Counted from the first letter of the stretch, positions 1-8,816 are shown. The stretch: DNA of 53,559 bases from Candidatus Falkowiibacteriota bacterium (GCA_026396875.1 JAPLVY010000010.1:1-53559); one strand, 5' to 3'. A program made the numbers and translations. The notes: a model not told the origin generated them from the sequence alone.

Positions 1-47
1 ACAACCAAGAGCTCGATTAAGGTAAAACCTTTTGTTTGTTTTTTCAT
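1..47 (-). CDS. type IV pilin-like protein, 5' fragment cut by window edge
   Basis: Only the first 15 codons are in the window. They read M-K-K-Q-T-K-G-F-T-L-I-E-L-L-V, a class III (prepilin peptidase) signal with the G/FTLIE cleavage site, and continue past position 1. The ATG at 47 follows a strong AGGAGG Shine-Dalgarno. These codons and the upstream DNA are identical to those of the complete pilin gene at 238-696, so this is a tandem paralogue. How the mature part differs cannot be seen here. Confidence 0.85.
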   Translation of the reverse strand, partial: MKKQTKGFTLIELLV

Positions 48-119
48 ATTTTTCACCTCCTTTCGGATGATAGGGAAAATGAAATAAAATCGATTATTAT
101 TCCAATAACCCGTTAATTA
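1..119. repeat. direct repeat copy 1: shared pilin leader
   Basis: Identical base for base to 650-768 (offset 649). It covers the pilin signal-peptide codons, the Shine-Dalgarno and the 5' untranslated region, and ends just short of each gene's own promoter. The sequences diverge immediately after the repeat. Confidence 0.97.
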
Positions 120-154
120 AATAATCTCTACTAAAATAATCTAGCAATAACTAC

Positions 155-183
155 ATTATAACAAAATAACTATTATTGCGCAA
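155..183 (-). promoter_or_regulatory. predicted promoter of the truncated pilin gene
   Basis: On the minus strand, TTGCGC (183-178) is followed after 17 bp by TATAAT (160-155). The start site would lie just upstream of the shared leader. It differs from the promoter of the neighbouring pilin, so only the leader is duplicated. Confidence 0.55.
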
Positions 184-184
184 C

Positions 185-215
185 AAAAAAGCCATCAACA
201 ATTGATGGCTTTTTT
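185..215 (-). terminator. intrinsic terminator after the complete pilin gene
   Basis: Inverted repeat GCCATCAA/TTGATGGC with a 3-nt loop, flanked by A6 and T6 runs. It lies 20-50 nt past the pilin stop on the minus strand and separates the two pilin units. Confidence 0.85.
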
Positions 216-237
216 CAACTTTAAATTAAGAGAAGAA

Positions 238-696
238 TTACTGTACGCCAGCTGGAGTAGCAGTGGCGACACCAGCAGTGTTCGAGGAAAGGCAATAGGT
301 TAAATAGTAGGAGGTTGAGGAAGAATAAAGTTTATATCCCATAGCACCACAGGCAGAGTATGTTCCATCTACTGGTGTGGGAGCTTTTGGCACTGTCATT
401 AAAAGGTTGCTCGAAGATGTGCAGATAGCAGTCTGAACGCCGGTATCAGCGCAAATGTAATATGTTGTGGAGCTACCAATTTCTGTGTACGCGAATGTTG
501 GATAGCCGGTACCCTGAGAGCTATTAAACATTTCTAATGCTGACTGGATTTGATGAACATCAGCTTGACGTCTTGCATCACGCGCTTTGGTTCTGGCAGA
601 ATTTAGAGCCACCACAGACAAAGTAGCAAGTAAGCCGATGATTGCGATAACAACCAAGAGCTCGATTAAGGTAAAACCTTTTGTTTGTTTTTTCAT
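238..696 (-). CDS. type IV pilin-like protein (major pilin/pseudopilin candidate)
   Basis: 152 residues: a short basic leader, the prepilin peptidase motif K-G-F-T-L-I-E and a hydrophobic helix (about residues 8-30), then a small globular part rich in Ser, Thr and Tyr. Cysteines near the middle and C-terminus could form the usual pilin disulfide loop. The ATG at 696 is preferred because AGGAGG sits 8 nt upstream; the in-frame GTG at 705 lies inside that Shine-Dalgarno. This ribosome-binding site is far stronger than those of the pil operon upstream, as expected for an abundant subunit. The gene has its own promoter (795-823) and terminator, and a paralogue follows it. Prepilin peptidase and the retraction ATPase PilT are not in the window. 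Confidence 0.88.
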   Translation of the reverse strand: MKKQTKGFTLIELLVVIAIIGLLATLSVVALNSARTKARDARRQADVHQIQSALEMFNSSQGTGYPTFAYTEIGSSTTYYICADTGVQTAICTSSSNLLMTVPKAPTPVDGTYSACGAMGYKLYSSSTSYYLTYCLSSNTAGVATATPAGVQ

Positions 697-768
697 ATTT
701 TTCACCTCCTTTCGGATGATAGGGAAAATGAAATAAAATCGATTATTATTCCAATAACCCGTTAATTA
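650..768. repeat. direct repeat copy 2: shared pilin leader
   Basis: Perfect copy of 1-119. It covers the N-terminal codons of the complete pilin, its ribosome-binding site and 5' UTR. A perfect 119-bp tandem repeat 649 bp apart is a possible substrate for homologous recombination between the pilin genes. Confidence 0.97.
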
Positions 769-794
769 TAAATAAATAAATTTTATATAAATAA

Positions 795-823
795 ATTATA
801 GCATCGAGAGAAAAAACTGACAA
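795..823 (-). promoter_or_regulatory. predicted promoter of the complete pilin gene
   Basis: On the minus strand, TTGTCA (823-818), 17 bp, then TATAAT (800-795) with the extended -10 TGC. It lies between the pilC stop and the pilin, so the pilin can be transcribed apart from pilMNO-BC. Confidence 0.7.
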
Positions 824-833
824 TAGCCTTGGC

Positions 834-2039
834 TTAGAATTGTGAGGCCATGTTGTACATCGGCAAAATAACCGCCGCCACCATCACCGCGACACCAACA
901 CCAAGGACAACCATAATTATTGGCTCCATCAATATACTAAGATTATTCAATTTGTTAGACACCTCACGTGAATAAAAATCAGTCACTTTGTCTAAGACCA
1001 TGTCCAACTTACCGGTACGCTCACCGATAGCCATCATCTGTGGCACCATTTTTGGTATCCGATCGCTTGCCTCCATAATACTAGAGATTGGTCGGCCATC
1101 ATTGATTGAGGCCAGGGTGAGCCGAATCAAGTCCTGATAAACCATGTTGCCAGCGACGGCGGCCGAAACCTCTAGTGCGCGAGTAATTGTTACTCCGCCT
1201 TTAAGCAAAGTGCTGAGCGAGCGAGTGAAACGAATTAAATAAATCTTATTGAAAAGATCTCCAAAAATTGGCAAACGTAACAATAATTGGTCGGTTTTGC
1301 GCTTGCCCTGCGGAGTTTTGATATAGGCACGAAATAGAAAAACTATGGCCACAAGAATAATTACTAAAAAAATTAAATATTTTCTTAAAAAATCAGAAAG
1401 CCATAAAACCATCCTAGTAGAAACCGGCAAAGCCGCTCCGCTCTCTGTAAGAACGGCGGTCAACTGAGGAATAATAAAGACCATCAACATAACCGCCACT
1501 CCGCCCAAAGCTGAGATAATAAAAGCTGGGTAAATCATCGCTCCGGAAAACTTTTTACTCATGTCGTAATTTTTTTCCATTTCATCAGCTAGATAATCCA
1601 AAACCTCATCTAACTTCCCGGAAGTCTCACCCGATCTAACAATGTTAACAAAGAAATAGGAAAAAAATTTTGGATATTTTGCCAATGAGTCAGAAAGGGT
1701 GGCTCCTCCATCAACATCAGAAGTAATTTGAATAATCATCTTCTGCATATAAAGATTTTCCGCCTGATCAACCATTACTTTCAGTGACTCCACGATTGGA
1801 ACACCGGCAGAAATCATCACCGAAAATTGACGCGAAAAAACCACCAAATCTTTATTTTTTGGACGAGACAGTAGCAACAATAGTCTAGTATCAATGTCCC
1901 GAGAAATATCTCTAATTTTAATCGGAGACAATTCTCTGCGACCGAGCTTGGCGGCGGCGTCATTCTCGGACATTGCAACTATGCGACCGTGTTTTCTTCT
2001 CCCTTCTGAATTCTTTGCGCTATAACTATATACTGCCAT
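834..2039 (-). CDS. pilC: type IV pilus inner-membrane platform protein PilC/GspF
   Basis: 401 residues, the usual length for PilC/GspF. It has two tandem T2SSF helical domains (about 70-190 and 275-400), each ending in hydrophobic segments, with a long membrane segment near 215-240. The conserved 'FSRQFSVMISAGVPI' and 'RTGKLDMVLDKV' type motifs are visible. In the family this protein couples the cytoplasmic assembly ATPase to pilin polymerisation in the inner membrane. It lies 7 nt downstream of pilB and is the last gene of the pil operon before the separately promoted pilins. Confidence 0.95.
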   Translation of the reverse strand: MAVYSYSAKNSEGRRKHGRIVAMSENDAAAKLGRRELSPIKIRDISRDIDTRLLLLLSRPKNKDLVVFSRQFSVMISAGVPIVESLKVMVDQAENLYMQKMIIQITSDVDGGATLSDSLAKYPKFFSYFFVNIVRSGETSGKLDEVLDYLADEMEKNYDMSKKFSGAMIYPAFIISALGGVAVMLMVFIIPQLTAVLTESGAALPVSTRMVLWLSDFLRKYLIFLVIILVAIVFLFRAYIKTPQGKRKTDQLLLRLPIFGDLFNKIYLIRFTRSLSTLLKGGVTITRALEVSAAVAGNMVYQDLIRLTLASINDGRPISSIMEASDRIPKMVPQMMAIGERTGKLDMVLDKVTDFYSREVSNKLNNLSILMEPIIMVVLGVGVAVMVAAVILPMYNMASQF

Positions 2040-2046
2040 AAAAATT

Positions 2047-3813
2047 TTATGCTTCCACCACCCGAAGCACTTCTTCGATAGTGGTGATTCCTTTTAAGAC
2101 TTTTATTATACCATCCTGCTGAACAGAAATAAAATCCTGAGTTTCTCGAACAACATCCAAATTTAAGGTTTTCTTTTCATCGGCAATAATCTCCCTAATT
2201 TTATCCGAGACTTCAATCGCCTCGGCAATCGAGGTTCTTCCCAAAAATCCGGTGTTCTCACATCTCGGGCAGCCAACCGGACTATAGAATTTGTATCCGC
2301 CGATAGAAGATGCGCCCTGCCAATCTGGCAACTCTTTTCTAATTACTTCATCTTTTAAATTATTAAGATTATTTTGGACAGAGCTAATCTCTGCTGGTGA
2401 TGGAGCTTTTTCCTGGCGACAATGTGGACAAATTTGTCGGACCAAGCGCTGAGCGATGAGTGCTCGCAAAGTAGAGGAGATTAGAAAACGCTCCGCCTTC
2501 ATATCCTCTAAACGAAAAACCGCTCCCAAAGCATCGTTGGTGTGGATTGATGACAATACCAAATGGCCAGTAAGCGACGCCTGAATCGCTAATTCAGCTG
2601 TTTCTTCGTCACGAATTTCTCCGACCATAATTATATTTGGATCTTGACGCAAAAGAGAACGTAAACCATTAGCAAAAGTAAAACCGATCTTCGGACGAAT
2701 CTGCGATTGATTAATTCCTTTAATTTCATATTCCACTGGATCCTCCAATGTAGAAATGTTTACTCCTTCCTGATTTAACAGGGTAAGAATGGCATACAAA
2801 GTTGTGGACTTACCAGAACCGGTAGGACCGCTGACCAGGATAATACCGTTGGTCTTTTTTATGCTTCGATTGATACTTTCCATGGAAACCTTGTTAAAGC
2901 CGAGATCCTCAAGCGCTGGTGCACCTTTGGTGGAATCCAAAATTCTCATTACTACTTTTTCTGAACTAGAGAGCGGCAGAGTGGAAACACGAAAATCAAT
3001 ATCCTTGCCGTCAACCAATAGCCGGATGCGACCATCTTGAGGAATACGAGATTCATCCAACTTCAACTTAGCCAAAACCTTGATTCTAGCAATAACGGAA
3101 TTATGAATGCTTTTCGGTAGAGTCAAGGAGGTGTGCAAAATACCGTCAATTCGGTATCTAACCCTGCTTTCCTTCTCGTATGGCTCGATGTGAATATCAG
3201 AGGCCCTGGCCTCAACGGCATGACGGATAATTGCTGAAACAATTTTTGCTACAGGGGCGCTATTAATATCAGCGTCGCTAACGTTCAAAGTCTCATCATC
3301 GCCGGATTTAAGTTGGATTAAGTCTTCCCCTCCTTCTTCTTTGGTTTTTTCCTCAAGGGCACTGGAAATCTCTTCCTCAATCTGCTGATACTCTTTGAGT
3401 ATTTTATCCATTCCTGAGTGGGAAATAATAAAATATTTAGGGTTTAATTTCTGCCCCTGGGCCAAAAAGTTAACCGCCTCCATCGCTTTAAGATTTGGGT
3501 CAGTGATACCGAACTTCAAAAATTTCCCCTCTTTCCCCAAGCAGACAATATTATAATTCCTAGCAATATCTTGAGGTAAAAGACCAAGGTCGTCACGAGA
3601 AATCTCGGTACTGATAGCGTTGAAGTATGGCAAACTATAAATAGCCGACCAGAGCTCATAAAGCTTCTCCTCGTCAATAATCTTGGATTTTATCAAGTAA
3701 TCATTCAAATCAAAATCGGCCTGAGCAAGCATGGCGGATATTTCGCTCTGCTGCTCGGCCGAAATCAGACTCTGAACCCGCAACAAAGACAGGAGTTGTT
3801 CTTTTCTGTTCAT
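2047..3813 (-). CDS. pilB: type IV pilus assembly ATPase PilB/GspE
   Basis: 588 residues. An N-terminal GspE-N/MshEN-like domain (about 1-150) precedes the secretion ATPase core. The core has Walker A GPTGSGKST (near 329), an Asp box, 'MVGEIRDEETAE' (Walker B) and the His-box region. A zinc-binding pair (CPHC near 461, CPRC near 514) is typical of extension ATPases and absent from PilT. It hydrolyses ATP to drive pilin addition at the inner membrane, working with PilC. It follows the small membrane protein gene after 7 nt. No retraction ATPase is nearby, so retraction, if any, must be encoded elsewhere. Confidence 0.97.
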   Translation of the reverse strand: MNRKEQLLSLLRVQSLISAEQQSEISAMLAQADFDLNDYLIKSKIIDEEKLYELWSAIYSLPYFNAISTEISRDDLGLLPQDIARNYNIVCLGKEGKFLKFGITDPNLKAMEAVNFLAQGQKLNPKYFIISHSGMDKILKEYQQIEEEISSALEEKTKEEGGEDLIQLKSGDDETLNVSDADINSAPVAKIVSAIIRHAVEARASDIHIEPYEKESRVRYRIDGILHTSLTLPKSIHNSVIARIKVLAKLKLDESRIPQDGRIRLLVDGKDIDFRVSTLPLSSSEKVVMRILDSTKGAPALEDLGFNKVSMESINRSIKKTNGIILVSGPTGSGKSTTLYAILTLLNQEGVNISTLEDPVEYEIKGINQSQIRPKIGFTFANGLRSLLRQDPNIIMVGEIRDEETAELAIQASLTGHLVLSSIHTNDALGAVFRLEDMKAERFLISSTLRALIAQRLVRQICPHCRQEKAPSPAEISSVQNNLNNLKDEVIRKELPDWQGASSIGGYKFYSPVGCPRCENTGFLGRTSIAEAIEVSDKIREIIADEKKTLNLDVVRETQDFISVQQDGIIKVLKGITTIEEVLRVVEA

Positions 3814-3820
3814 AGGATAA

Positions 3821-4165
3821 CTATTGACTTACCGCGTCTTTCTCTTTTTTTTCAAATAATTTTTGATTACCGATTGTAAAATCAATATTCTTTTTTATCT
3901 CGGAAGAAGTAGAGATTAATTCAGCGAAAGATGTGGGCGCTATCCACTTATCATTCAAATTGACAAACCTTCCATCGTCTACAAAACTCGTATTGAAAGA
4001 AATCTCCTTCCTTTTGACTGGGGCCACATCGTTAGAGTAAATATTATCAGCGCCAGCCAAAATATTTAAAAAGTCCACACAAGCATTCTTGGAGAACAGA
4101 AAAAAACCTGTCAAAACCAGAATTAATACTCCTAAAATATAAAAAGTCAGATAATTTATCTTCAT
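3821..4165 (-). CDS. small single-pass membrane protein in pil operon, function unknown
   Basis: 114 residues: one transmembrane helix (about 7-25), then a polar domain of about 85 residues that should face outside the cytoplasm. It lies between the pilO-like gene (3 nt gap) and pilB (7 nt gap), so it is very probably co-translated with the pilus machinery. By position it could replace the lipoprotein PilP of Gram-negative systems, but it has no lipobox and I see no real sequence match. It is left unnamed. Confidence 0.7.
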   Translation of the reverse strand: MKINYLTFYILGVLILVLTGFFLFSKNACVDFLNILAGADNIYSNDVAPVKRKEISFNTSFVDDGRFVNLNDKWIAPTSFAELISTSSEIKKNIDFTIGNQKLFEKKEKDAVSQ

Positions 4166-4168
4166 ATA

Positions 4169-4765
4169 TCAATTTTCTCGAAAGAAATAAGTGGAAAAAG
4201 AAAAACTGGCCGATTGACCGCTCGGAGAGAAACTCAAGGTTGTGACATCCATCAACCTAATATTCGACTCGATTATTTTCAACAATTTCTTAAAATCTAG
4301 ATAATCCACGCCACTGACAAGAACCGAGACTCTCACTCGACCAATCTTGGAATTCATTGAAGCACTTGGGCTGCCCAACTCTTTTTGAATGGAAATTGAA
4401 TTTACCGTATAACCATTTCTAATGATCACTTGCTCCAGTTCTAAAAATAATTGCTCTTGGATATATTCTGAAGGAAGAAACTCTTCGACTTTTTTTACTA
4501 CAGTGGGATCAATTTTGTTATACGCATTTATAAGTGATCTTAAGTCTGTCAATTTCTGAGCAACTTCAACATATTTTTTTTGTTGGTCAGAGCTATTTTG
4601 ATGAACCACTGTAACGGCCTGCTTGAAGTGGGGCAAGAGCATAAAGACATAGGAAGCAAAAAGCATGATGGCGACCAAAAAAAACAGAACAACGCCAAAA
4701 TAATTTTTCAAAAATTCAGCGATCCAGACCTGAAAATTATTCGGTTTTTTATCTAGGTTATCCAT
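4169..4765 (-). CDS. PilO-like alignment subcomplex protein
   Basis: 198 residues: a short cytoplasmic tail, one membrane helix (about 22-48), a coiled-coil stretch (about 50-95), then a ferredoxin-like domain of about 100 residues ending in 'FSFSTYFFREN'. This architecture and the place between pilN and pilB match PilO, which pairs with PilN to connect PilM to the pilus platform. The sequence is divergent, so the call rests mainly on topology and synteny. It is adjacent to the pilN-like gene with no spacer. Confidence 0.75.
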   Translation of the reverse strand: MDNLDKKPNNFQVWIAEFLKNYFGVVLFFLVAIMLFASYVFMLLPHFKQAVTVVHQNSSDQQKKYVEVAQKLTDLRSLINAYNKIDPTVVKKVEEFLPSEYIQEQLFLELEQVIIRNGYTVNSISIQKELGSPSASMNSKIGRVRVSVLVSGVDYLDFKKLLKIIESNIRLMDVTTLSFSPSGQSASFSFSTYFFREN

Positions 4766-5656
4766 TTATTTTTTAATAAAAAATATTTCCGGCTTAACCT
4801 TCAAAGCAATAGAGAAAGAAACGCCCTGTGGGCCAGAGGACCTCTTTTCTTTTGCCATTCTTTGAGCTTCAGCAATAACTGTCGGGTCGGTACTAGTAGT
4901 CAGTGCCCCCGTAGGATCCTGTCCACCCAAAGAGCTTCCAGCTCCAACACTAGCGGAGATCGTGTTGTCGTCAGCAAGAAAGTTCTTGACCTGCCAGTTA
5001 ATATCGCTATAATGATTAGCCGTCGCTGAAAAAGAGTAACTACCGTTAGTATCTCCGGAAAAACCCGGGAAATAAACTGTGCTCAAAGTATTTTTCTCTA
5101 AATATCTGAAAAAATTAGTCCAATAAATATGTTGATCAAGAAGTGGAGTAATTTGATCAGCTCTATTACTAAAAGATAGTGCGTCGTCAGCTGTTTTCTG
5201 AACAACCTTAATCTCTTTTTGCGCGATCTCTGTTTTACGAATGATACTCTCAGAAGTTATCGCATTGTCTTGCCACCAGGAAATAATGAAATAACTTTGT
5301 GCAACCACCAGACAAACCATTGACGCAGCAATAATAATTGAATTTATGTAATAATGCCAATTAATAGTTCCCTCGGAGGCCTGTCTGACTAAATCTAAAT
5401 CAAGAATTTCTGGATTATGAAAATCGTTTTTAGCGAAAAGAGATTTTTTTGGTTTTTTCTCTAGTGATTTTTTTGTTTGTAAGATTGTATTGGTCTGAGT
5501 TTTCACCTCTGGTACTTGCGGCAATGGCACTGCAATATTGGTTTCGGCTTGCGAGGAGGTAGCTGGACTCTCATTGGTAAAAGCCGAAGAGCCCTCTTGG
5601 TTGAGAAAGGAGTCAAGATTGCTGGAGATATTTTTTTTCTTACGGCCAAATATCAT
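4766..5656 (-). CDS. PilN-like fimbrial assembly protein
   Basis: About 296 residues. A basic N-terminus, a Ser/Pro/Thr-rich cytoplasmic stretch (about 15-85), one membrane helix (about 108-130), a coiled coil, then a PilN-like periplasmic domain ending in 'SFSIALKVKPEIFF'. In the family the N-terminal tail binds PilM and the outer domain pairs with PilO. The ATG at 5656 gives M-I-F-G-R-K-K-K; an in-frame GTG at 5674 overlaps the pilM stop and would add six residues. Neither has a clear Shine-Dalgarno, so translation is probably coupled to pilM. Confidence 0.78.
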   Translation of the reverse strand: MIFGRKKKNISSNLDSFLNQEGSSAFTNESPATSSQAETNIAVPLPQVPEVKTQTNTILQTKKSLEKKPKKSLFAKNDFHNPEILDLDLVRQASEGTINWHYYINSIIIAASMVCLVVAQSYFIISWWQDNAITSESIIRKTEIAQKEIKVVQKTADDALSFSNRADQITPLLDQHIYWTNFFRYLEKNTLSTVYFPGFSGDTNGSYSFSATANHYSDINWQVKNFLADDNTISASVGAGSSLGGQDPTGALTTSTDPTVIAEAQRMAKEKRSSGPQGVSFSIALKVKPEIFFIKK

Positions 5657-5663
5657 AATAAAA

Positions 5664-6707
5664 TCAAATTTCACGCATTGCCAAGCCGATTGAGACTGCT
5701 AGGCGCGGACCGACTTCACTTACTATCTCTTTTAGTTCACTAGGGTAATCTACTCTTGCCCAGGGGTCACCGATATAAACAGACATGTTGAGCTTCTTTG
5801 ATAAATAATCAGAAAATCCAAACATCATCGCTCCGCCACCAGAAAGAATAATTTTTTCAATTTTACCTTTATAGTTGGTGGCAAAAAAGTCCAGCATGTA
5901 TTCGATTTCATTCAAGATTGGCTGAACGGCGGAAACAATCACCGGCGGCAATTCCAATCCGTGATCACTGCCACTTAAAGTTAAACTGAGATCCAGCTTG
6001 AATTGTTCGGCTTTAGCAAAAGTGGTGTTCATGTTTTTTGCCAAAATATTGGTAATTGTTCGACTGCAAACTTCCAAGCTGCGACTAATTATCGGAATGC
6101 TTTCTTTAACAATCACCAAGTCGGTACTGTTTGAACCAATTTCAACAATCATCACTGTGGAAGGATCATCTCCCATCAAGCAACGAATCAGGGAAAAAGT
6201 TTCGGTCTCTAGGCTAGCTAATTCTAGGTGGGCTTTGGCAAAAATTTCAATATAGCGCCGCACCAATTTCTTTGGCGAACCGGTCAAGAAGATGCTGAGG
6301 TTGTTGCTCTCTTTGCCGTCGGCAGCGGGAATAATTTTCCAATCCAATATCATTTCTTCGAGTGGCAGAGGAATAACTTTTTTTGCCTCCTCGCGAACCG
6401 CCTCGGCCAAAACTTTGCGATCATTATTAACAACGTTGATTATCGAAGAAAATACTGAAAAGGTCGGTAAAGAAACAACTGCTTTTTTGGCTTTAATGCC
6501 GGCCTCTTTTCTGACTTTGTTGATGGCACTAGCTAAATATTCTGGGTCTTCTAATTTGGTAAATTGGACACCACTAACATTTTCGGTGAACCCGTAGTTA
6601 ACCAAAACCAAACGTGGGCCTTTTTTCTTAAGCTCCACCATCTTAAGCGACGAGTCGCCAATATCAATACCAAGATAAGTATCATCAGAGGAAAATAAAG
6701 ATCCCAT
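5664..6707 (-). CDS. pilM: type IV pilus assembly protein PilM (actin-like ATPase)
   Basis: 347 residues, the usual PilM length. The actin/FtsA-like fold shows in the phosphate-1 motif 'LGIDIGDSSLKMVEL' near the N-terminus, 'MIVEIGSNSTDLVIV' in the middle, and the adenosine motif 'KIILSGGGAMMFG' near 285. In the cytoplasm PilM binds nucleotide and the N-terminal tail of PilN. It is first in the operon, 64 nt or less behind the divergent promoter region, and its stop overlaps the possible GTG start of the pilN-like gene. Confidence 0.93.
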   Translation of the reverse strand: MGSLFSSDDTYLGIDIGDSSLKMVELKKKGPRLVLVNYGFTENVSGVQFTKLEDPEYLASAINKVRKEAGIKAKKAVVSLPTFSVFSSIINVVNNDRKVLAEAVREEAKKVIPLPLEEMILDWKIIPAADGKESNNLSIFLTGSPKKLVRRYIEIFAKAHLELASLETETFSLIRCLMGDDPSTVMIVEIGSNSTDLVIVKESIPIISRSLEVCSRTITNILAKNMNTTFAKAEQFKLDLSLTLSGSDHGLELPPVIVSAVQPILNEIEYMLDFFATNYKGKIEKIILSGGGAMMFGFSDYLSKKLNMSVYIGDPWARVDYPSELKEIVSEVGPRLAVSIGLAMREI

Positions 6708-6750
6708 AAAAATAAAATAATATTTCAGCCCTTAAATGCTAAAAAACCGA

Positions 6751-6798
6751 TTGTGCGTTATCTTTTATTATTATATAATAATATCGGAAACGAAACAA
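6751..6798. promoter_or_regulatory. divergent overlapping promoters for pilM operon and the propeller gene
   Basis: Plus strand: TTGTGC (6751-6756), 17 bp, TATAAT (6774-6779). Minus strand: TTGTTT (6798-6793), 17 bp, TATAAT (6775-6770). The two -10 boxes overlap in the palindrome ATTATATAAT. RNA polymerase could not occupy both at once, which would link pilus expression to the 6821 gene. Confidence 0.65.
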
Positions 6799-6820
6799 GC
6801 TAAAAAATATAAAAAAAACC

Positions 6821-8098
6821 ATGAACTTTTTTTCTCGCTACAAAAAACTTTTTTTCTTCCTTGGCTTTCTAGCTGCTTCCATCTTGATTGGCTTCCTGCT
6901 CTGGAAAACCTTCTTCTCCGGGGGGCTCGGCCCACAAACTGACAACGGAGGACAGACTAATCTCGGTGGCAATCTCCCGGGAGCAAGCGAAGGCACCGGA
7001 CAAATCGTTGACAACCAAAATGGTGGCAATGTCCCTACTAGCGGAGATAACGGCACTCAATCGGGCGAACAAAGCAATAAACAAAATATTCCAGGAAGAG
7101 ATACGGGGGCGGTTTCCCCAATTGCTAACGGCGGGCTAACAAATGCTCAAAACGTTTCGAATGCTCCAACTATTGGCGCTTCCCTGAAAAACGGAGCCGT
7201 CCAATACTACAACGAACTTGACGGAAAATTTTATCGTCTTGACGCCAATGGAAACATCAAAGAAATCACTGACAAGGCCTTCCCCAATGTCAGCAATGTT
7301 GTCTGGTCGCCAGACAATCAAAAAGCGGTCATGGAGTATCCAGATGGCAGCAAGTCTGTCTATAATTTTCAAACAGGACAACAAGTTTTACTCCCACCTC
7401 ATTGGGAAGATTTTTCTTTTTCCCCGGACAGTAGCAAAATTTCTTCCAAAAGCATCGGTGAAGATCCGGATAATCGCTATTTAATCGTTGCCAATAGCGA
7501 CGGCTCAAAGGCCAAGGCAATTGAATACATCGGCTCCAATGCCAAAGATATTCAAGTAGCTTGGTCGCCGAATAATATCGTTGCCGCCACTTACGTCAAA
7601 GGAGTGGATTTCGACCGCAAAGAAGTATTTTTTATTGGATTTAACGGAGAAAATATGAAATCCATGGTTGTCCCTGGAAGAGGTTTTGAGTCAAAATGGT
7701 CAACTAGTGGCGACAAAATGCTTTATAGCGTTTACAGCACTGGCACCAACCTCAAGCCAAAACTATGGATTGCTAGCACAGTTGATGGCACCATCGGGGC
7801 TGAATCCAAGGGAATAACTCTCAATACTTGGGCCAGTAAATGCACTTTTGCAAATAATGACGAGATGTATTGCGCTGTACCAAAAAGTCTTCCAGAGGGA
7901 GCGGGTCTTTTCCCGGAAACTGCCGACCACACCGCTGATGATCTTTACAAGGTCAACCTAAAAACCGGCGTCAAGAATTTAATCGCTACCCCCAAAGGGG
8001 ACTACACCATTTCTCAAGTTCTGGTTTCAGATAGTCAGGACAAATTATACTTCACCGATAAAAACACTGGACAACTATACAAAGTCAATCTCAAGTAG
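6821..8098 (+). CDS. membrane-anchored TolB/WD40-like beta-propeller protein
   Basis: 425 residues. One N-terminal membrane helix (about 9-30), then a Gly/Asn/Gln-rich linker (about 33-120), then a domain of repeated beta blades with 'VVWSPDNQKAV', 'FSPDSSKI', 'VAWSPNN' and 'KWSTSGDKML' motifs, as in TolB/DPP4-type propellers. It should be exported and tethered outside the cytoplasmic membrane. It is transcribed divergently from pilM with an overlapping promoter, so a link to the pilus is possible. No catalytic residues are recognised. Confidence 0.75.
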   Translation: MNFFSRYKKLFFFLGFLAASILIGFLLWKTFFSGGLGPQTDNGGQTNLGGNLPGASEGTGQIVDNQNGGNVPTSGDNGTQSGEQSNKQNIPGRDTGAVSPIANGGLTNAQNVSNAPTIGASLKNGAVQYYNELDGKFYRLDANGNIKEITDKAFPNVSNVVWSPDNQKAVMEYPDGSKSVYNFQTGQQVLLPPHWEDFSFSPDSSKISSKSIGEDPDNRYLIVANSDGSKAKAIEYIGSNAKDIQVAWSPNNIVAATYVKGVDFDRKEVFFIGFNGENMKSMVVPGRGFESKWSTSGDKMLYSVYSTGTNLKPKLWIASTVDGTIGAESKGITLNTWASKCTFANNDEMYCAVPKSLPEGAGLFPETADHTADDLYKVNLKTGVKNLIATPKGDYTISQVLVSDSQDKLYFTDKNTGQLYKVNLK

Positions 8099-8125
8099 GG
8101 GTTTTCGCTGACTAAGAAATTCTAA

Positions 8126-8149
8126 GAAACCGCCGAAAGGCGGTTTTTA
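8126..8149 (+). terminator. intrinsic terminator before comF
   Basis: AACCGCC/GGCGGTT hairpin with a GAAA loop followed by T5, 30 nt after the propeller gene stop. It ends 4 nt before the comF start, so comF translation would need read-through or a promoter inside the hairpin region. Confidence 0.8.
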
Positions 8150-8152
8150 ATT

Positions 8153-8794
8153 ATGAAAAAAATTTTTAAATTCATTCTAGATATTCTCTTTCCTTTGCAC
8201 TGTCTTAATTGCCACCGCGAAGAATTTTGGTTATGCGAAAACTGTATACAAAAATTATTATTATCTCCTTCTTATGAACGTTTTGAAAAAATCTTAGTAT
8301 TTTCCATAGCTAATTACGAGCAACCACTGATAAAAAAATTGATCAGGACTTGTAAGTTTTCAAAAGTTCCCGAAATTGCTAAAATTCTTGGTCAACTTCT
8401 GATACGCGGAATTTCCGAGTTTCCGGAAGTCAAAGACCTGCTATGCAATGAAAAAAATTTATTAATCGTTTCAATACCCCTATCAAGGAGGCGCGAAAGA
8501 GAGCGCGGCTTTAACCAAGCCTTCCTCATCGCACAAGCCGTTGGCTTGGCATACAACATTCCCCTGTCTTTCGAGCTCAAAAGAAAAGAAAGGGCTCCGC
8601 AATCAAAGCTTTCAGCAAATAAAAGGGGAAGAAATATCCAACAAGCTTTTTTCTGGACAGGAGAAAGACTGACTAACCAGCGAATTTTATTGGTTGATGA
8701 CGTGGTGACCACTGGCACAACTATCGCTGAGGCCGCAAAAATCTTAAAAAGTGTTGGCGCCAGAAGAGTGACGGGAATAACGATCGCCCGTTAA
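8153..8794 (+). CDS. comF: ComF family phosphoribosyltransferase-like protein
   Basis: 213 residues, near the family's usual length. An N-terminal zinc finger (C-L-N-C ... C-E-N-C, about residues 18-35) precedes a type I phosphoribosyltransferase fold with the PRPP loop 'ILLVDDVVTTGTT' (about 178-190). In transformable bacteria ComF works in the cytoplasm on incoming single-stranded DNA with the ComEC/ComFA pathway; its enzymatic reaction is not established. No Shine-Dalgarno is visible before the ATG. With the pilus genes close by, a role in DNA uptake is a fair guess. Confidence 0.9.
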   Translation: MKKIFKFILDILFPLHCLNCHREEFWLCENCIQKLLLSPSYERFEKILVFSIANYEQPLIKKLIRTCKFSKVPEIAKILGQLLIRGISEFPEVKDLLCNEKNLLIVSIPLSRRRERERGFNQAFLIAQAVGLAYNIPLSFELKRKERAPQSKLSANKRGRNIQQAFFWTGERLTNQRILLVDDVVTTGTTIAEAAKILKSVGARRVTGITIAR

Positions 8795-8816
8795 GAATCG
8801 AAAAAACTTGGCATTC

